A DNA stretch of 64,000 nucleotides from Heterobasidion occidentale (lineage: Eukaryota > Basidiomycota > Agaricomycetes > Russulales > Bondarzewiaceae), in the NCBI GenBank assembly GCA_039111635.1, contig JBCAQO010000014.1, positions 2,833,897 to 2,897,896 on the forward strand, in the 5' to 3' direction. The notes beneath the pieces were generated by a model. It was not told where the DNA came from and searched no databases. It worked only from the letters and a program-made list of their open reading frames with translations. Below are positions 23,703 through 34,915 of the stretch, piece by piece. A program made the position numbers and the translations under genes. The first letter of the stretch is position 1. Every line of letters begins with the position of its first letter.

Positions 23703-24527
23703 ATGTTCGCGCTGTCTAGCCTCTTTGCCTTCTTTACTCTCGGGCTGGCGGCCTCCGTGAGCGCCGCCCCGATCCAAGTCGCCCGTTCCTCCGCCTTGAG
23801 CGGCGAAGGTGCGCCTGGACCCCACGTCCAGCCTCGTCTCATCTCGCGCTCACCTTTGCGGCTCTGCAGGGACGTACTTCGCGCCCGGCCTCGGCGCGTG
23901 CGGGATCACGAACGCGGACACGGACTACATCGTGGCCGTGTCGACGACCGTGTTTGACAACTACCCGTGCGTCTTTTGTTTCATAATGTGTCGCTCTGTG
24001 CTGACCGCCGTCTCTAATAGCGGCGCCACCGACAATACGAACGAGTGTGTCTTTGCATCGCTCTGATCCCGTTCACGGGCGATTCTTATCTTTATGCACA
24101 CAGCAACCCCATATGCAACCAGCAAATCACCGCGACGTGTAAGCGCCTCTCCGTCTACTGCGTGTCCCTCGCAAGGTCTGACGATGTATGTCCGCCCGCA
24201 GACGGCACCAAGTCCGTGACGGTCACCGTCGTCGACCGCTGCGAGGGCTGCTCGGAGAACGACCTGGACTTCTCTCCCACGGCGTTCCAGCAACTCGCGG
24301 ACGAGTCCCTGGGGCGAATTGACATCGCGTGGAGTTATGCAGGCGGGACGGCCACGACGACGACAGTGGCGTCCTCTGCTTCCTCCTCGGCGGCGGCGGT
24401 GGCGACCTCTACCGCGCGCACGGAGGCTTCCTCGGCGGCGGCGGCGTCCGCGTCCGCGCACGCAAACGGGTTCGACCCCTCTCGCGGGTCCAAGTCGTGG
24501 AAGGAAGGCCCGCCCCAGTCTGCTTGA
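23703..24527 (+). CDS. Secreted RlpA-like double-psi beta-barrel (expansin/Barwin-like) protein
   Basis: Signal peptide MFALSSLFAFFTLGLAAS. The mature domain is assembled over four introns: TYFAPGLGACGITNADTDYI, VAVSTTVFDNYP, GATDNTN, NPICNQQITAT, then TKSVTVTVVDRCEGCSENDL and DFSPTAFQQLA, ending DIAWSYAG. The G-A-C-G, N-P-I-C and V-V-D-R-C-E-G-C cysteine pattern and the D-L-D-F-S-P-T-A-F motif are those of fungal RlpA/expansin-like small proteins, thought to bind or loosen wall polysaccharide or interact with hosts. A Ser/Ala/Thr-rich tail of about 60 residues follows (TTTVASSASSSAAAVATS), ending PPQSA. Single DPBB domain, no carbohydrate-binding module. Complete gene. Confidence 0.88.
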
Positions 24528-25121
24528 TGCAGCGACGGGGTTTTTAATGGCTTGATGGCCTCTGCATATGCACGGACACGGATTGTTTTCGGGCCATCGG
24601 ACACTTAGTTGTATCGCTCTTTACCTCTTTGTGTGTGCAGTTCCCTACTGTTTGTATGCTCTGGGAGCCGGGTCTGTTGTCGAGCGCTGTGCGCTGCCTG
24701 CGTTGCTATTAGCGTGTCGATGGCGCATCGTGGGCGGGATAAATAAATATGTCATCTTCTCGGATGCGCGACGATCGAAAGTGAACGCTTCGAGGAGTGC
24801 ACCTCAGATCGACAGGGGGGGCGAAGCCAGGGGCGACGTGCCCACTGTACCTGAGGCCGGGCCCAACAAGACGGCTCCTCGTCGGGTCGTCGCAAGGTGG
24901 CACACTTATTCTAGTGTAGCCTATACATAGCAGCGTATAACATGCACCGTCCGTTTGCGGATTATTCTAGGGAAGCGTATGTAGTACATCGGCAATGACA
25001 ATGATAGTCCCAGCGGCCAGCAGACGCGGGACGGGGACAGGACAGGGCCCGCTCCCCTGGGTGCCTGAGCACCGCGCCCCTCCTGCTCCTGCGCGCACGC
25101 GGCGGACGGCGGGCGCCCGTC
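24528..25121. other. Intergenic, 594 bp, convergent genes
   Basis: 3' flanks of the RlpA-like gene and the K+ channel. One open frame runs through from the channel tail but uses the wrong frame after the last intron. No repeat seen. Confidence 0.45.
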
Positions 25122-26748
25122 TCAGGAGGCCTTTTCGCGCCGCGCGCTCGGCCCCGCGGCGTGCTGCGCGCCGGCGTCGCGCTGCTCGAGGAGCGCGCGG
25201 AGGAGCGCGCCCTGGGCGTCGACGGCGGCGGCGAGCTTGGCGACCTGCGCGGCGAGGTCGCTGCCGGACGCGGGGGCGTAGCGTGGGGATGCGAGAGGCG
25301 GGGAGACGGGGCGGGCGGCGCGTGGGCGGCGGTGGGGAAGGGTGGGGGAGAGGGCGGTGGAGAAGAGGCGCGGGCTTTGTGGGGCTTGTGGGAGGATCTG
25401 CGGGAGAGGGATGAGCGGATGAGCGGAGAGATGCAGGTCGGGGCGGGGCGGACCTCGTCCTGTGTCATTTCGTTCCAGACGATGCTGAACTCGCGGCCGA
25501 GGACGAAGCTGGGGAGGGCGATGAGGAGGAGGCCGAAGACGAGGAGGGGGATGGTGATGAGGCGGCCGAGGAAGGAGCGCGGGGTGATCTCGCCGTAGCC
25601 GACGGTGGTGATCGCTGCGGTGGGCGGGGGGTGAGGGCGCGCGTTTGGGGACGGGAGGGGACGGGACTCACTGACGATGACGAACCTGGGCGAGAGGGCG
25701 GGGGTCAGATCGGAGGAGGGAGGTGGATGGAGTGTGGGCAGACGTACCAGGCGGCTGCGGGGATGGACTGGGGGACGGGGGTGAGGCGGGAGCTGGGGGC
25801 GAGAGGGAGTGTGGGTGCGTACCGCAAACTGGCTGGGATCGCCGTCCGAGTTGATGAAGGTCTCGAGGATGTCGTCCCAGGTGCCGCGTTCGATGAAGTA
25901 GCTGGGGAAAAGACGTGAGCAAGGTTGAGGAGAGGAGGGGAAGAACACGGACAGGAGGGTGCTGAAGACGACGAGGACCATGAGGACGAAGAAGCTGAGT
26001 GCGAGGAGGGCGTGCTGGGAGCGGCGGAAGGAGAGGTACATGACCTCGATGGTGCTGGGGAGTGCGGTCAGTAGGGCGAATGCGGGCTCGGGTGCGGGAC
26101 GGACAGGAGGAGGGTGTTGTTGTAGCGGAAGGGGCGGAAGACGCGGAGGAGGCGGAAGGTGCGGAGGATGGAGAAGCGGAAGAGGGTGGACTGCGCGGGG
26201 TGCGGTGAGTAGAAGGAAGAGAGGGAGTAAAGGAGCGCGCACGGTGTCCTGCTGAAGGGCGATCTCGACATAGTAGGGGAGGATGGCGAGGAGGTCTATG
26301 ATGCCGAAGAAGGCTGCGGAGGACGGGTGGAGGGGTCAGCAGCGGTGAGTGCGATGAAGGAAGAGGCGAACGGACAGCCGAGCCATGCGAAGAGGGAGGG
26401 CCAGGAGTAGCTCCAGGCGAGGGAGCGGGCGACATACTCGACGGTGAAGAGGGCGACGAGGGAGGACTCGAGGCCGAACCAGGTTGCGCCGGGGATGGAG
26501 TGGAAGGCGGGGACGGTCTCGAGGATGGTGACGAGGGCGGAGAAGACGATGAGGGAGGTGATGGAGAAGTGGACGAGGAAGGCGGCGGCGGAGGAGGTGG
26601 GGTGCTCGAGGAGGGCGAGGAGGTCGCGTTTCCAGGCGGGGCGGATGTCGGGGTCGAGGTCGAGGTGGTCGTTGTGCGGGGGGTCGTCGTCGAGGGCGGC
26701 GGCGTTGCGGGCGGGGGAGAGCACGCTGAGCGGGATCGTGGTCGCCAT
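25122..26748 (-). CDS. Voltage-gated potassium channel (six-TM Kv type)
   Basis: Plasma-membrane K+ channel. From the start at 26748: cytosolic N-terminus; S1 AFLVHFSITSLIVFSALVTI; S2/S3 ESSLVALFTVEYVARSLAW and FFGIIDLLAILPYYVEIA (across a splice); S4 with regularly spaced Arg, RFSILRTFRLLRVFRPFRYN; S5 LLALSFFVLMVLVVFSTL; pore turret YFIERGTWDDILETFINSDG; selectivity filter ITTVGYGE (25589-25612); and S6 LLVFGLLLIALPSFVLG. After VWNEMTQDE a GT-AG intron (about 25390-25452) changes frame into a Pro-rich linker and a short coiled coil, LAAQVAKLAAAVDAQGALLR, ending at 25122. The longer frame that ignores this intron gives only Pro/Arg-rich text. It diverges from the flippase at 26996, with a tRNA gene between. 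Confidence 0.88.
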
Positions 26749-26785
26749 CAGACGAGCGCAGACGCAGCACAGCGAAAGCTCGCCG

Positions 26786-26790
26786 CAAAA
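26786..26790 (-). terminator. Pol III terminator of tRNA-Gln
   Basis: Run of A (aaaaa) on the + strand, read as TTTTT on the tRNA strand, 10-15 nt past the acceptor stem. Confidence 0.6.
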
Positions 26791-26800
26791 AGCATATAAA

Positions 26801-26878
26801 GGTGCTACCAGGGTTCGAACCTGGGTTCCGGGAACATGACGTCAAAATCCCGAGTGATGACCACTACACTATAGCACC
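26801..26878 (-). tRNA. trnQ-UUG: tRNA-Gln (UUG) with short intron
   Basis: The reverse strand folds as a full cloverleaf. Acceptor GGTGCTA pairs with TAGCACC, the D arm is GTG/CAC, the anticodon stem CGGGA pairs with TCCCG, and the T arm is CCAGG-TTCGAAC-CCTGG. The anticodon loop is 14 nt. Removing about 7 nt after position 37 leaves TTTTGA plus T, anticodon TTG. Internal promoters fit: A box TAGTGTAGTGG, B box GGTTCGAACCC. A T5 run follows directly downstream on the same strand, as a Pol III terminator. It sits inside the 247-bp gap between the divergent channel and flippase genes. Confidence 0.92.
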
Positions 26879-26995
26879 GTGTGACGGGTAGGAGGGAGGT
26901 GGGTTATGTCAGCAGGGAAGGGTTGCCGCAGCGCGGTCGTCATTGCTGCTGCTGCTGGTCCGAGCCGTCCGTCGCCCTCTTCCGCCGCGTCCGTC

Positions 26996-29900
26996 ATGAG
27001 CGACGACTTTGTCCGCCTCGTCAACCAGTCAAACCCCGCATTCGCCTCTGCCTCGGGATATCCCCCCTCCTCGTCGACAGACCCACACCTCCTCGACCCC
27101 TTCTTCGACGACGACGACGACCGCGATGGCCCCGACTCCGCCTTTGGCCCCATCCCCCCCGCCCCCAGCAACTCCTCCGGCCTCAACCTCACTCGCGACC
27201 CCGCCCCCCTCGCGGGCCAGTCCAAGATCTCCCTCCCCTCCGACGGCGTCCCCCAAGGCTGGACCTTTGACGACGACGACGACGGCTCCGCCTTCCCCGC
27301 ACAGTCTTCCCAGCAACCTCCACCCAAGTCCTCGCGCAGGGCCCCGAGGTTAAAGTGGTCCTGGCCCTGGCGCAAGGAGCGCGTCCTCACCGGCGAGCGC
27401 GTCATCGCCCTCAACACACCCGACGCAAACACAGACTTTCCCTCCAACTACGTCTCCACCACAAAGTACAACCTCCTCACCTTCGTTCCAAAGTTCATAT
27501 TCGGTCAGCCGCTCTCTCTCTCTCCCAATTCTACCCCGTCGCTCACCCCCTTCCAGAGCAATTCTCCAAATACGCCAACCTCTTCTTCCTCTTCACCGCT
27601 TGCATCCAGCAGATACCCGGCGTATCTCCCACAAACAAGTGGACCACCATCGCCCCCCTCTCCGTCGTCCTCCTCGCATCCGCGTTCAAAGAGGGCCAGG
27701 AGGACCTGGTGAGCTCACGTGCTCCTCTCTCTCCCTGTCCCGCTCATCCCTGCCTAGAAACGCCACCAATCGGACTCGGAGCTCAATGCCCGCAAGGCAA
27801 AGGTCCTCACACAGGCAGCCGCCTTTGAATCCAAAAAATGGAAGGACATCCGCGTCGGCGACCTCGTCCGCGTAGAGAACAACGACTTTATCCCCGCCGA
27901 CCTCATCCTCATCAGCTCCTCCGAGCCAGAGGGCCTCTGCTTCATCGAAACCTCAAACCTCGACGGGTGCGCCCTGCCTTCCCTTTCCCCTCCGCTTTCC
28001 CCTGACCTCTCCCCCAGCGAAACAAATCTCAAGATCAAACAGGCCTCACCTCACACCGCCTCCCTCACCGCACCTCACCTCGTCACCGCCCTCCGCGGCT
28101 CTCTCCGATCAGAGCACCCCAACAACTCTCTCTACACTTACGAGGGCACCCTCGATCTCACCACCGCCCAGGGATTCCCAAAGCAGGTCCCGCTCGGCCC
28201 CGACCAGATGCTCCTCCGCGGCGCACAGATCCGCAACACCCCCTGGGCCTACGGCCTCGTCGTCTTTACCGGCCACGAGACAAAGCTCATGCGCAACGCA
28301 ACGTGAGTCGCGCTCACGCTCGTCCGCGCCGTCGCTCACCGCCCGTTCTCAAGCGCCGCCCCCATCAAGCGCACCGCCGTCGAGCGACAGGTCAACGTCC
28401 AGATCGTATTTCTGTTCATCCTCCTGCTCGCCCTCTCCCTCGGCTCCACCATCGGCAGCAGCATTCGCTCGGTGCGTTCTTCTCCTCTTGCTTCCGCCCC
28501 CGGCTGACTCACGGCCGCACAGTGGTTCTTTGCGGACAAGCAATGGTACCTGCTCGAGACCACGTCCCTCTCCGGCCGGGGTGCGTCGCCCTCCTTTCTG
28601 TCGTCCGTGCGCCTCTCTCACGCTTTCCTTCACAGCCACGGGTTTCATCGAAGGTGAGCGGCCCGTCTCGGCCTCGTCCGCCCCCGTCTGACACGCCCCG
28701 TCAGACATCTTGACGTTCATCATTCTTTACAACAACCTGATCCCCATCTCCCTCATCGTCACCATGGAGGTCGTCAAGTTCCAACAGGCACAGCTCATCA
28801 ACTCGGACCTCGACATGTACTACGCCAAGACGGACACCCCCGCCCTCTGCCGCACCTCCTCCCTCGTGGAGGAGCTCGGCCAGATCGAGTACGTCTTTTC
28901 CGACAAGACCGGCACCCTCACCTGCAACGAGATGGAGTTCCGCTGCTGCTCCATCGGCGGCACCGCCTACGCCGACGAGGTCGACGAGTCCCGGCGCGAC
29001 GCCGCCGACGACGCCGAGGGCAAGGACACCTGGCGCACCTTCAAGGACATGCGCGCCATCCTCGACGGCGCAGGCGCCAATCCCTTCCTCGACACCGCCG
29101 CCCCCGCCTCCGCCAGGGAACGCGACGTCCTCGTCGAGTTTCTCACCCTCCTCGCCGTCTGCCACACCGTCATCCCCGAGCTCAAGGACGGCAAGATGGT
29201 CTACCAGGCCAGCAGTCCCGACGAGGCCGCCCTCGTCGCAGGCGCGGAGCTCCTCGGCTTCCAGTTTCGCGTGCGTGCGCCCGTTCCCCGTCCTGCATCC
29301 CGTCTGACATCCGTTCCAGACCCGCAAGCCCAAGTCCATCTTTGTCGACGTCCTCGGCGTGTCCCAAGAGTTCCAGATCCTCAACGTCTGCGAGTTCAAC
29401 TCGACCCGCAAGCGCATGTCCACCGTCGTTCGCGCCCCCGACGGCCGCATCAAGCTCTACTGCAAGGGCGCCGACACCGTCATCTTTGAGCGCCTCAGCA
29501 AGGTGCAGCCCTACAGCGAAAAGACCCTCGTGCACCTCGAGGTGAGAGCCCCGCCGCGCGCTGACGGCGCGCTGACCGCTGACGTGCCCTCCCAGGACTA
29601 CGCGACCGAGGGCCTGCGCACGCTCTGCATCGCCTACCGCGACATCCCAGAGTCCGAGTACAAGCAGTGGTCCGCCGTCTACGACCAGGCCGCCGCCACC
29701 ATCAACGGCCGCGGCGACGCCCTCGACAAGGCCGCCGAGATCATCGAGCGCGATATGTTCCTCCTCGGCGCGACCGCCATCGAGGACAAGCTCCAGGAGG
29801 GCGTCCCCGACGCCATCCACACCCTCCAGATGGCCGGCATAAAGGTGCGTCTCCCTGCCCGGTGCCCGAACATCCTCTCCTCGCTCACTCGCCCCGCCCC

Positions 29901-31921
29901 GCCCAGGTCTGGGTCTTGACCGGCGACAGGCAGGAGACCGCGATCAACATCGGCATGTCCTGCCGCCTGATCACAGAGTCGATGAACATGGTGAGCCGCT
30001 CGCTCTCGTCCCTGCGCGGCCGTCCGACCGGGTGAGCGCGACAGGTCGTCATCAACGAGGAGACCATGCACGACACCAAGACCACCCTCGAGCGCCGTCT
30101 CACCGCCATCAAGAGCCAGCGCAGCTCCGGCGAGCTGGAAGAGCTCGCTCTCATCATCGGTGCGCCGCCTCGCGTTGCTCTCCTCCGCCGTCGTGCTGAC
30201 GCGCCCGATCAGACGGCAAGAGCCTGACGTACGCGCTCGAAAAGCAGCTGTCAAAGACCTTCCTCGAACTTGCCATCATGTGCAAGGCCGTCATCTGTTG
30301 TCCGTCGCTCCCTGTCCACCTACGCCAGCGCTGACCGAAGATCGTTTCTAGGCCGCGTGTCCCCGCTCCAAAAGGCGCTCGTCGTCAAGCTCGTCAAGAA
30401 GAACCAGAAATCGATCCTCTTGGCCATCGGCGACGGCGCCAACGACGTCAGCATGATCCAGGCCGCACACGTTGGCATCGGCATCTCCGGCGTCGAGGCA
30501 AGTCGTTCCGCCCGCTCCCGCTGACACGCGAGCCTGACCGACGCTGTGCAGGGTCTGCAAGCGGCGCGCTCCGCCGACATCGCCATCTCGCAGTTTCGCT
30601 TCCTCAAGAAGCTGCTCTTGGTCCACGGGGCCTGGAGCTACCAGCGCCTGTCCAAGCTCATCCTCTGTGCGTGACGTGCCCCGCACGCGTGCGCCCCGTG
30701 GCTCACGTCCCTCGCGCAGACTCGTTCTACAAGAACATCGTGCTGTACATGACCCAGTTCTGGGTTCGTCACGTCCCGTTCTCCCCGTTCTCGTCTGACG
30801 CCCTCGCCGCAGTTCTCGTTCTTCAACAACTTTTCGGGCCAGATCGCGTACGAGTCTTGGACCCTGTCCTTGTACAACGTCGTCTTCACCGTCCTCCCGC
30901 CACTCGTCATCGGCGTCTTTGACCAGTTCGTCTCGGCCCGGATCCTCGATCGCTATCCGCAGCTGTACATGCTCGGGCAGCAAAACGCTTTCTTCACAAA
31001 GACTGCGTTTTGGCTCTGGGTCCTCAACGCCCTCTATCACAGTGTGGTGAGCCGCTCCGTTCCCCGCGCGTCTCTCCTCCGCCCTCACGTCTCCTCCACA
31101 GGTCCTGTTTGGGTTCTCCGTCATCCTGTTTTGGGGCGACCTCAAGCAGGCGACCGGGCTCGACTCTGGCCACTGGTACTGGGGGACCATGCTCTATCTC
31201 GCGGTGCTCCTGACCGTCCTGGGAAAAGCGGCCCTGGTGTCCGAGTAAGTCCCCTGACCTCTTCACCGGAACGAGCTGAAAGACCGTGCCCTCCTCAGCC
31301 TATGGACAAAGTACACCGTGGCCGGTATGTCGTCCACCTCCGTTTCCCCGTGTTCTCTGCTCAGCGCGTCCGATCGCAGCGATCCCTGGCTCCTTCGCGT
31401 TCACCATGCTCTTCCTGCCCTTGTATGCCGTCGTAGCCCCCGCCATCGGGTTTTCCCTCGAGTATCAAGGGCTGGTCCCGAGGCTCTGGACCGACGCCGT
31501 GTTTTATTTTATGCTCCTGCTCGTCCCGGTGTTTTGTCTCAGTCGGGACCTGGTATGGAAGTAGTGCGTGTTCCGTTTCCTTTTCGTGTGCGCGCCGAGG
31601 CTCAGGACGCGCACAGCTACAAGCGCACGTACATGCCCGCGTCGTACCACATCGCGCAGGAGATCCAAAAGTACAACATCCCCGACTACCGGCCGCGGCA
31701 GGAACAGTGCGTACCCTCTCTCTCGCGCGCATGTCGCCTGCTGACCCCCCCCCGCGGACAGGTTCCAAAAGGCGATCAAGAAGGTGCGCGCCGTCCAGCG
31801 CATGCGGCGCAATCGCGGCTTTGCGTTCAGCCAGACGGAGAACCCGGGACGCCAGGACCAGTCGCGCCTCATTCGCGCGTACGACACGTCAAAGTCGGAC
31901 GCGCGCCCGTCGGGGTATTGA
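26996..31921 (+). CDS. DRS2: P4-type ATPase, aminophospholipid flippase (DRS2-like)
   Basis: Flips phosphatidylserine/ethanolamine to the cytosolic leaflet of trans-Golgi and plasma membranes. The N-terminus is disordered and acidic. Then [18 protein letters not shown] joins by splice to [20 protein letters not shown] (TM1). Next come [15 protein letters not shown] and the DGET actuator motif split by the intron near 27970. The TM4 P4 motif is [11 protein letters not shown]. The phosphorylation site is [13 protein letters not shown] (28902 on). The nucleotide-binding part has [19 protein letters not shown] and [31 protein letters not shown] and [19 protein letters not shown] follow, then TM5-TM10. 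The C-terminal tail carries RGFAFSQTE, the GFAFS-type autoinhibitory motif of the Drs2/ATP8A branch. Stop at 31921. Many short introns; no break seen. Start chosen at 26996 ([10 protein letters not shown]). Confidence 0.93.
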
Positions 31922-33548
31922 TTCGGGCGGTTCCTTTTTAACCTCTTTGGACGGTGCACGGACAGATGTACTCTAGTTGTTCTAATGATACTCATGCCAT
32001 CTTGCTACTCCTTTACGCGCCATCTCATTCGCCGAGACAGACATCTGACATAGACGTAAAATCCGTGAAAAGAGCTAATGGCCATATAATTTCCGATCAT
32101 CTGTAGAGCCCTCCATCCGTCCATCGGTACTTCCGCATAGCTCCACAAAAGCCAAACCACAAAACCTCCACGCGACAATAACGAGAAAGAAAAGATATCG
32201 TAGGTCATAGGTATCATAAGTTACGTGCACGCCGATACTCTTGTACCTGTGCACTGTACACAACAGCAGAGCATACTCTATGCGTTGCCCCTGCACCGAC
32301 AACCATCGTAGGTGTATCAGCTGGGTCGTGTCCATGACGTCTAGAATGTTTATGGTAATGGATTGGCCCGAGGCCATATCTTTCTTTGACATGATGAAAC
32401 AATCAAATCCTATAGCCACTTACTCTAAGGCCTCCATTCGTGACAGCAGACGAAACAGGTACTGATACCCCTGGACCAACGACCTAACTCGTTGTGAGTG
32501 GAAATGCCTATACTATGCCTGAAAAAAGACAGACATACAGGAACGAAGGGAGGGGCAAGGCCATGATCCATAAACTCCATAAATGGGACAGTAGGAGCGT
32601 CGTAAAACCACGGTGCACCCGCCGCGGCAGCCTGCTCAGGATAGGCGAGAGAGATGCCCAATGCGATACATAGGTTGTGCTGCCTGCGTTTGATGTCTGG
32701 TCCGGCGGGTCCAAATAATCGGTGAAGTGGAGGTTGGTGGAATGTTGCCCAGGGAAGCGAGCACCGTCGGAGCCAAGCCACCCATGGTACATATTAGCTG
32801 AAGTCAAATGTTAGGAAAGTAAAGGACATAAGGAACCTAACCTATGGTGCACCGAGAAAGAAAGAAGGAAGGAAGTAAAGCGATGGTCACTTACGGTCCA
32901 GTTGGCGTCTCGCCATCGTATTAATATTAATCGTCCACACGCAGCAGCCACGCTCCCTCGCTCCCTCGCTCCCTCGCCGGCGAGTGGCGCTCTCTCACTG
33001 GCTGCCTTCCCACGCCCCTTCGTCATCGCGCGTATACATCCAGGTTATACCACCAACGGCCCCCATGCCATGCGTCTGAGTTGCGTCTGTCGCGTCTCCT
33101 TGCCGCGGTAGAGTCTCTGTACAGCACACCCAGCGCTCACCGTCGGACGACTCGGATCACGTCCAATCGTCAGCGTTCCAGCTCAATCCAGGTCTGTCCT
33201 CTCACGCAGCCATCTGTCTGAAATCAATAAGACACCGTCGCCGACGGGCTTGTTTTTGTCTGCGGGTTTCATGCCTCCTCGTGCTCGTGTTTGAACTGAC
33301 CCGAGAGACCCGCCCACCTCCCAAGCTCAGAGCCGTCGTCCGAAAAAATCTCATGCATAGTCTGTAGGCGTGTCTTACCGTGCTGATTTCACGGGCATTC
33401 ATCTCAACGCTCCTTCAGGGTTCATGTCTTCCATTCGAACTGCCTTTGGCGTTGCGGAATGATTTCATTCCAGCGCAATACATACATCAGCGAATGATAC
33501 GAGCGACGCTACAACCCGATATGAATGAAGGGAACCTGCGCTCAAGAG
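31922..33548. other. Unresolved 1.6-kb region; possible spliced reverse-strand gene about 32000-32810
   Basis: No single long frame. On the reverse strand several adjacent frames look more protein-like than chance: MYHGWLGSDGARFPGQ (about 32795), GAPWFYDAPTVPFMEF, a splice-bounded YLFRLLSRMEALE with a GTAAGT donor near 32424, and INILDVMDTTQLIHLRWLSV followed by EYALLLCTVHRY. I could not join them into one frame with certainty. From 32900 to 33548 there is nothing beyond a 'ctccctcg' microrepeat near 32955. Confidence 0.3.
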
Positions 33549-34590
33549 TCAGTCACTTTCCACCCAACCTTGCGGAATGCTTACCCAGCGGAACAGCTGC
33601 GCACCTGACTTCTGCAGCGCACGCGCCGCCCGGTGCACCCCAACGGCCACGTCAGACGACCGTGCAGGCCGAGCGCCGTCTCGGAACATGTGCTTGTACA
33701 CCTCTCTCGCAACTGCAGGTCCGTCCTCGTCCCCGATAGAATACATCGTCGCCACGATCAACCCGAACCCCATCACCTGCAGCGCAGCCGCCAGGCTCAT
33801 CGACTCGTTCCGCGCGACAGACCCCACCGCCGTGTGGCACGCGCTCAGATACGCAAAGTCCGCCTGCGGCAGCTGAGCCTGCATTAGGGCCTCGATGTTC
33901 AGATGCCCGACGTGGCCAAGATGCAACGTGCTCAGCAATGGCTGTTGAGCGTCGACAGTCCCATGGCAGCAGAGGTTAACCCAGCTGTGCGTCCGGAGGT
34001 GGCCTAGCACAGCGACTGACGAGACCGCGCTGTCGACAAGTGCGGTCACAGGGAGAGATGCGAACTCCTGCAGAACCTCAATCTCCGTCTTTGCGCAAGG
34101 CAGATCATCAAATCCAGCCGTTTCGCTCTGCGCCACAGCCAGTATTCGTGCAGGATCAGCTTCTACGGATTCAGCTTCTACGGATTTCCTTGCACGGAGC
34201 AGGGCTGCGAGAGTAGGCGTGTACGACGACACAACGATGTCGGGCAAATTCAAGCACCCGTCTTCATATGGTCCCGCCGCGTGTATGGGCATGTCTGCCG
34301 CCCCAGCCATGCACCAGAACAGACGCTCCGCAATGGGACCGAGCTTGTGTAGCTCTTCAATCACGGGCTTGGCGATCGTCTTCCAGGAAGGCGCAAGGTC
34401 TTGAGAAGTACAGAGTTCATGGCACGCATGGTGTCTCTTGTAGGATCATCCTCGAGAGACTCTGCAGCGAACGCCAACTCTTCCTGCGCAGATTCGAGCC
34501 GTTGAAAGTCGGCGTCGGGCAGAGAGACGTGGCGGATGCCATGAGCGACCGTCAACACGAGCGCATCACAGCGGTCTTCGCACAGGCAAT
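33549..34590 (-). CDS. CHAT-domain (caspase-like) protein, N-terminally truncated
   Basis: CHAT domains are His/Cys protease-like modules; in mushrooms they usually end long TPR proteins. The reverse strand from about 34590 reads DRCDALVLTVAHGIRHVSLP, the linker normally before the domain, then FQRLESAQEEL. After a one-base frame slip near 34395 it continues LAPSWKTIAKPVIEELHKLG, RLFWCMAGAADMPIHAAG, DIVVSSYTPTLAALL, the His motif WVNLCCHGTVD (about 33960), LPQADFAYLSACHTAVG with the catalytic Cys (about 33840), and GFGLIVATMYSIGDEDGP, ending WVESD at 33549. The His-Cys pair is intact. No TPR units lie upstream; the DNA before 34590 shows no coding frame. It may be a stand-alone CHAT or the surviving 3' end of a larger gene. 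Confidence 0.72.
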
Positions 34591-34915
34591 CTGCGGGATC
34601 GTGGTCTATATACAGGAAAAAAATGAAACTGAATCTGGCTACAGAGGTACAGAAAGGTACTCAGAAAGTAGCTACGAGTGGAGGCATATGTATATACATA
34701 CAAAGTGTGTGGAACGGGTCGCTGAAATTACAGGGAAGAGTTAGAAGAGGTTCCTAAGCTCGCGTGTGGCGTGTGTGTCGGGGTGCTATAGAAGGTGGGT
34801 GGAAAGTGTCGCCGTGTCTCTGGCGATATGAACCCGACAACAAAATGGGAAGGGAGTACTCTCTGTGTATATGAGACTGATCTCCCGCTACTACCTTACT
34901 GCATTGGCTACATCT
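34591..34915. other. Intergenic, 325 bp
   Basis: Upstream of the CHAT fragment where TPR exons would be expected; none found on the reverse strand. Contains GTGTGTGTCGGGGTG-type simple sequence. Confidence 0.4.

Noticed and set aside
24962..25121. K+ channel C-terminus extended to 24962
   Set aside because: Requires ignoring a good GT-AG intron; the spliced frame gives a coiled coil and stops at 25122.
25668..26845. Several 100-250 codon frames overlapping the K+ channel on both strands
   Set aside because: Shadows of GC-rich coding exons; only one frame carries the TM segments and the TVGYGE filter.
27009..27353. Alternative + strand frame at the flippase start (Pro/Ser-rich)
   Set aside because: The frame from 26996 connects by splicing to the conserved [14 protein letters not shown] segment; the other does not.
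28701..31190. Long reverse-strand frames opposite the flippase
   Set aside because: Antisense shadows of P4-ATPase exons with strong codon bias.
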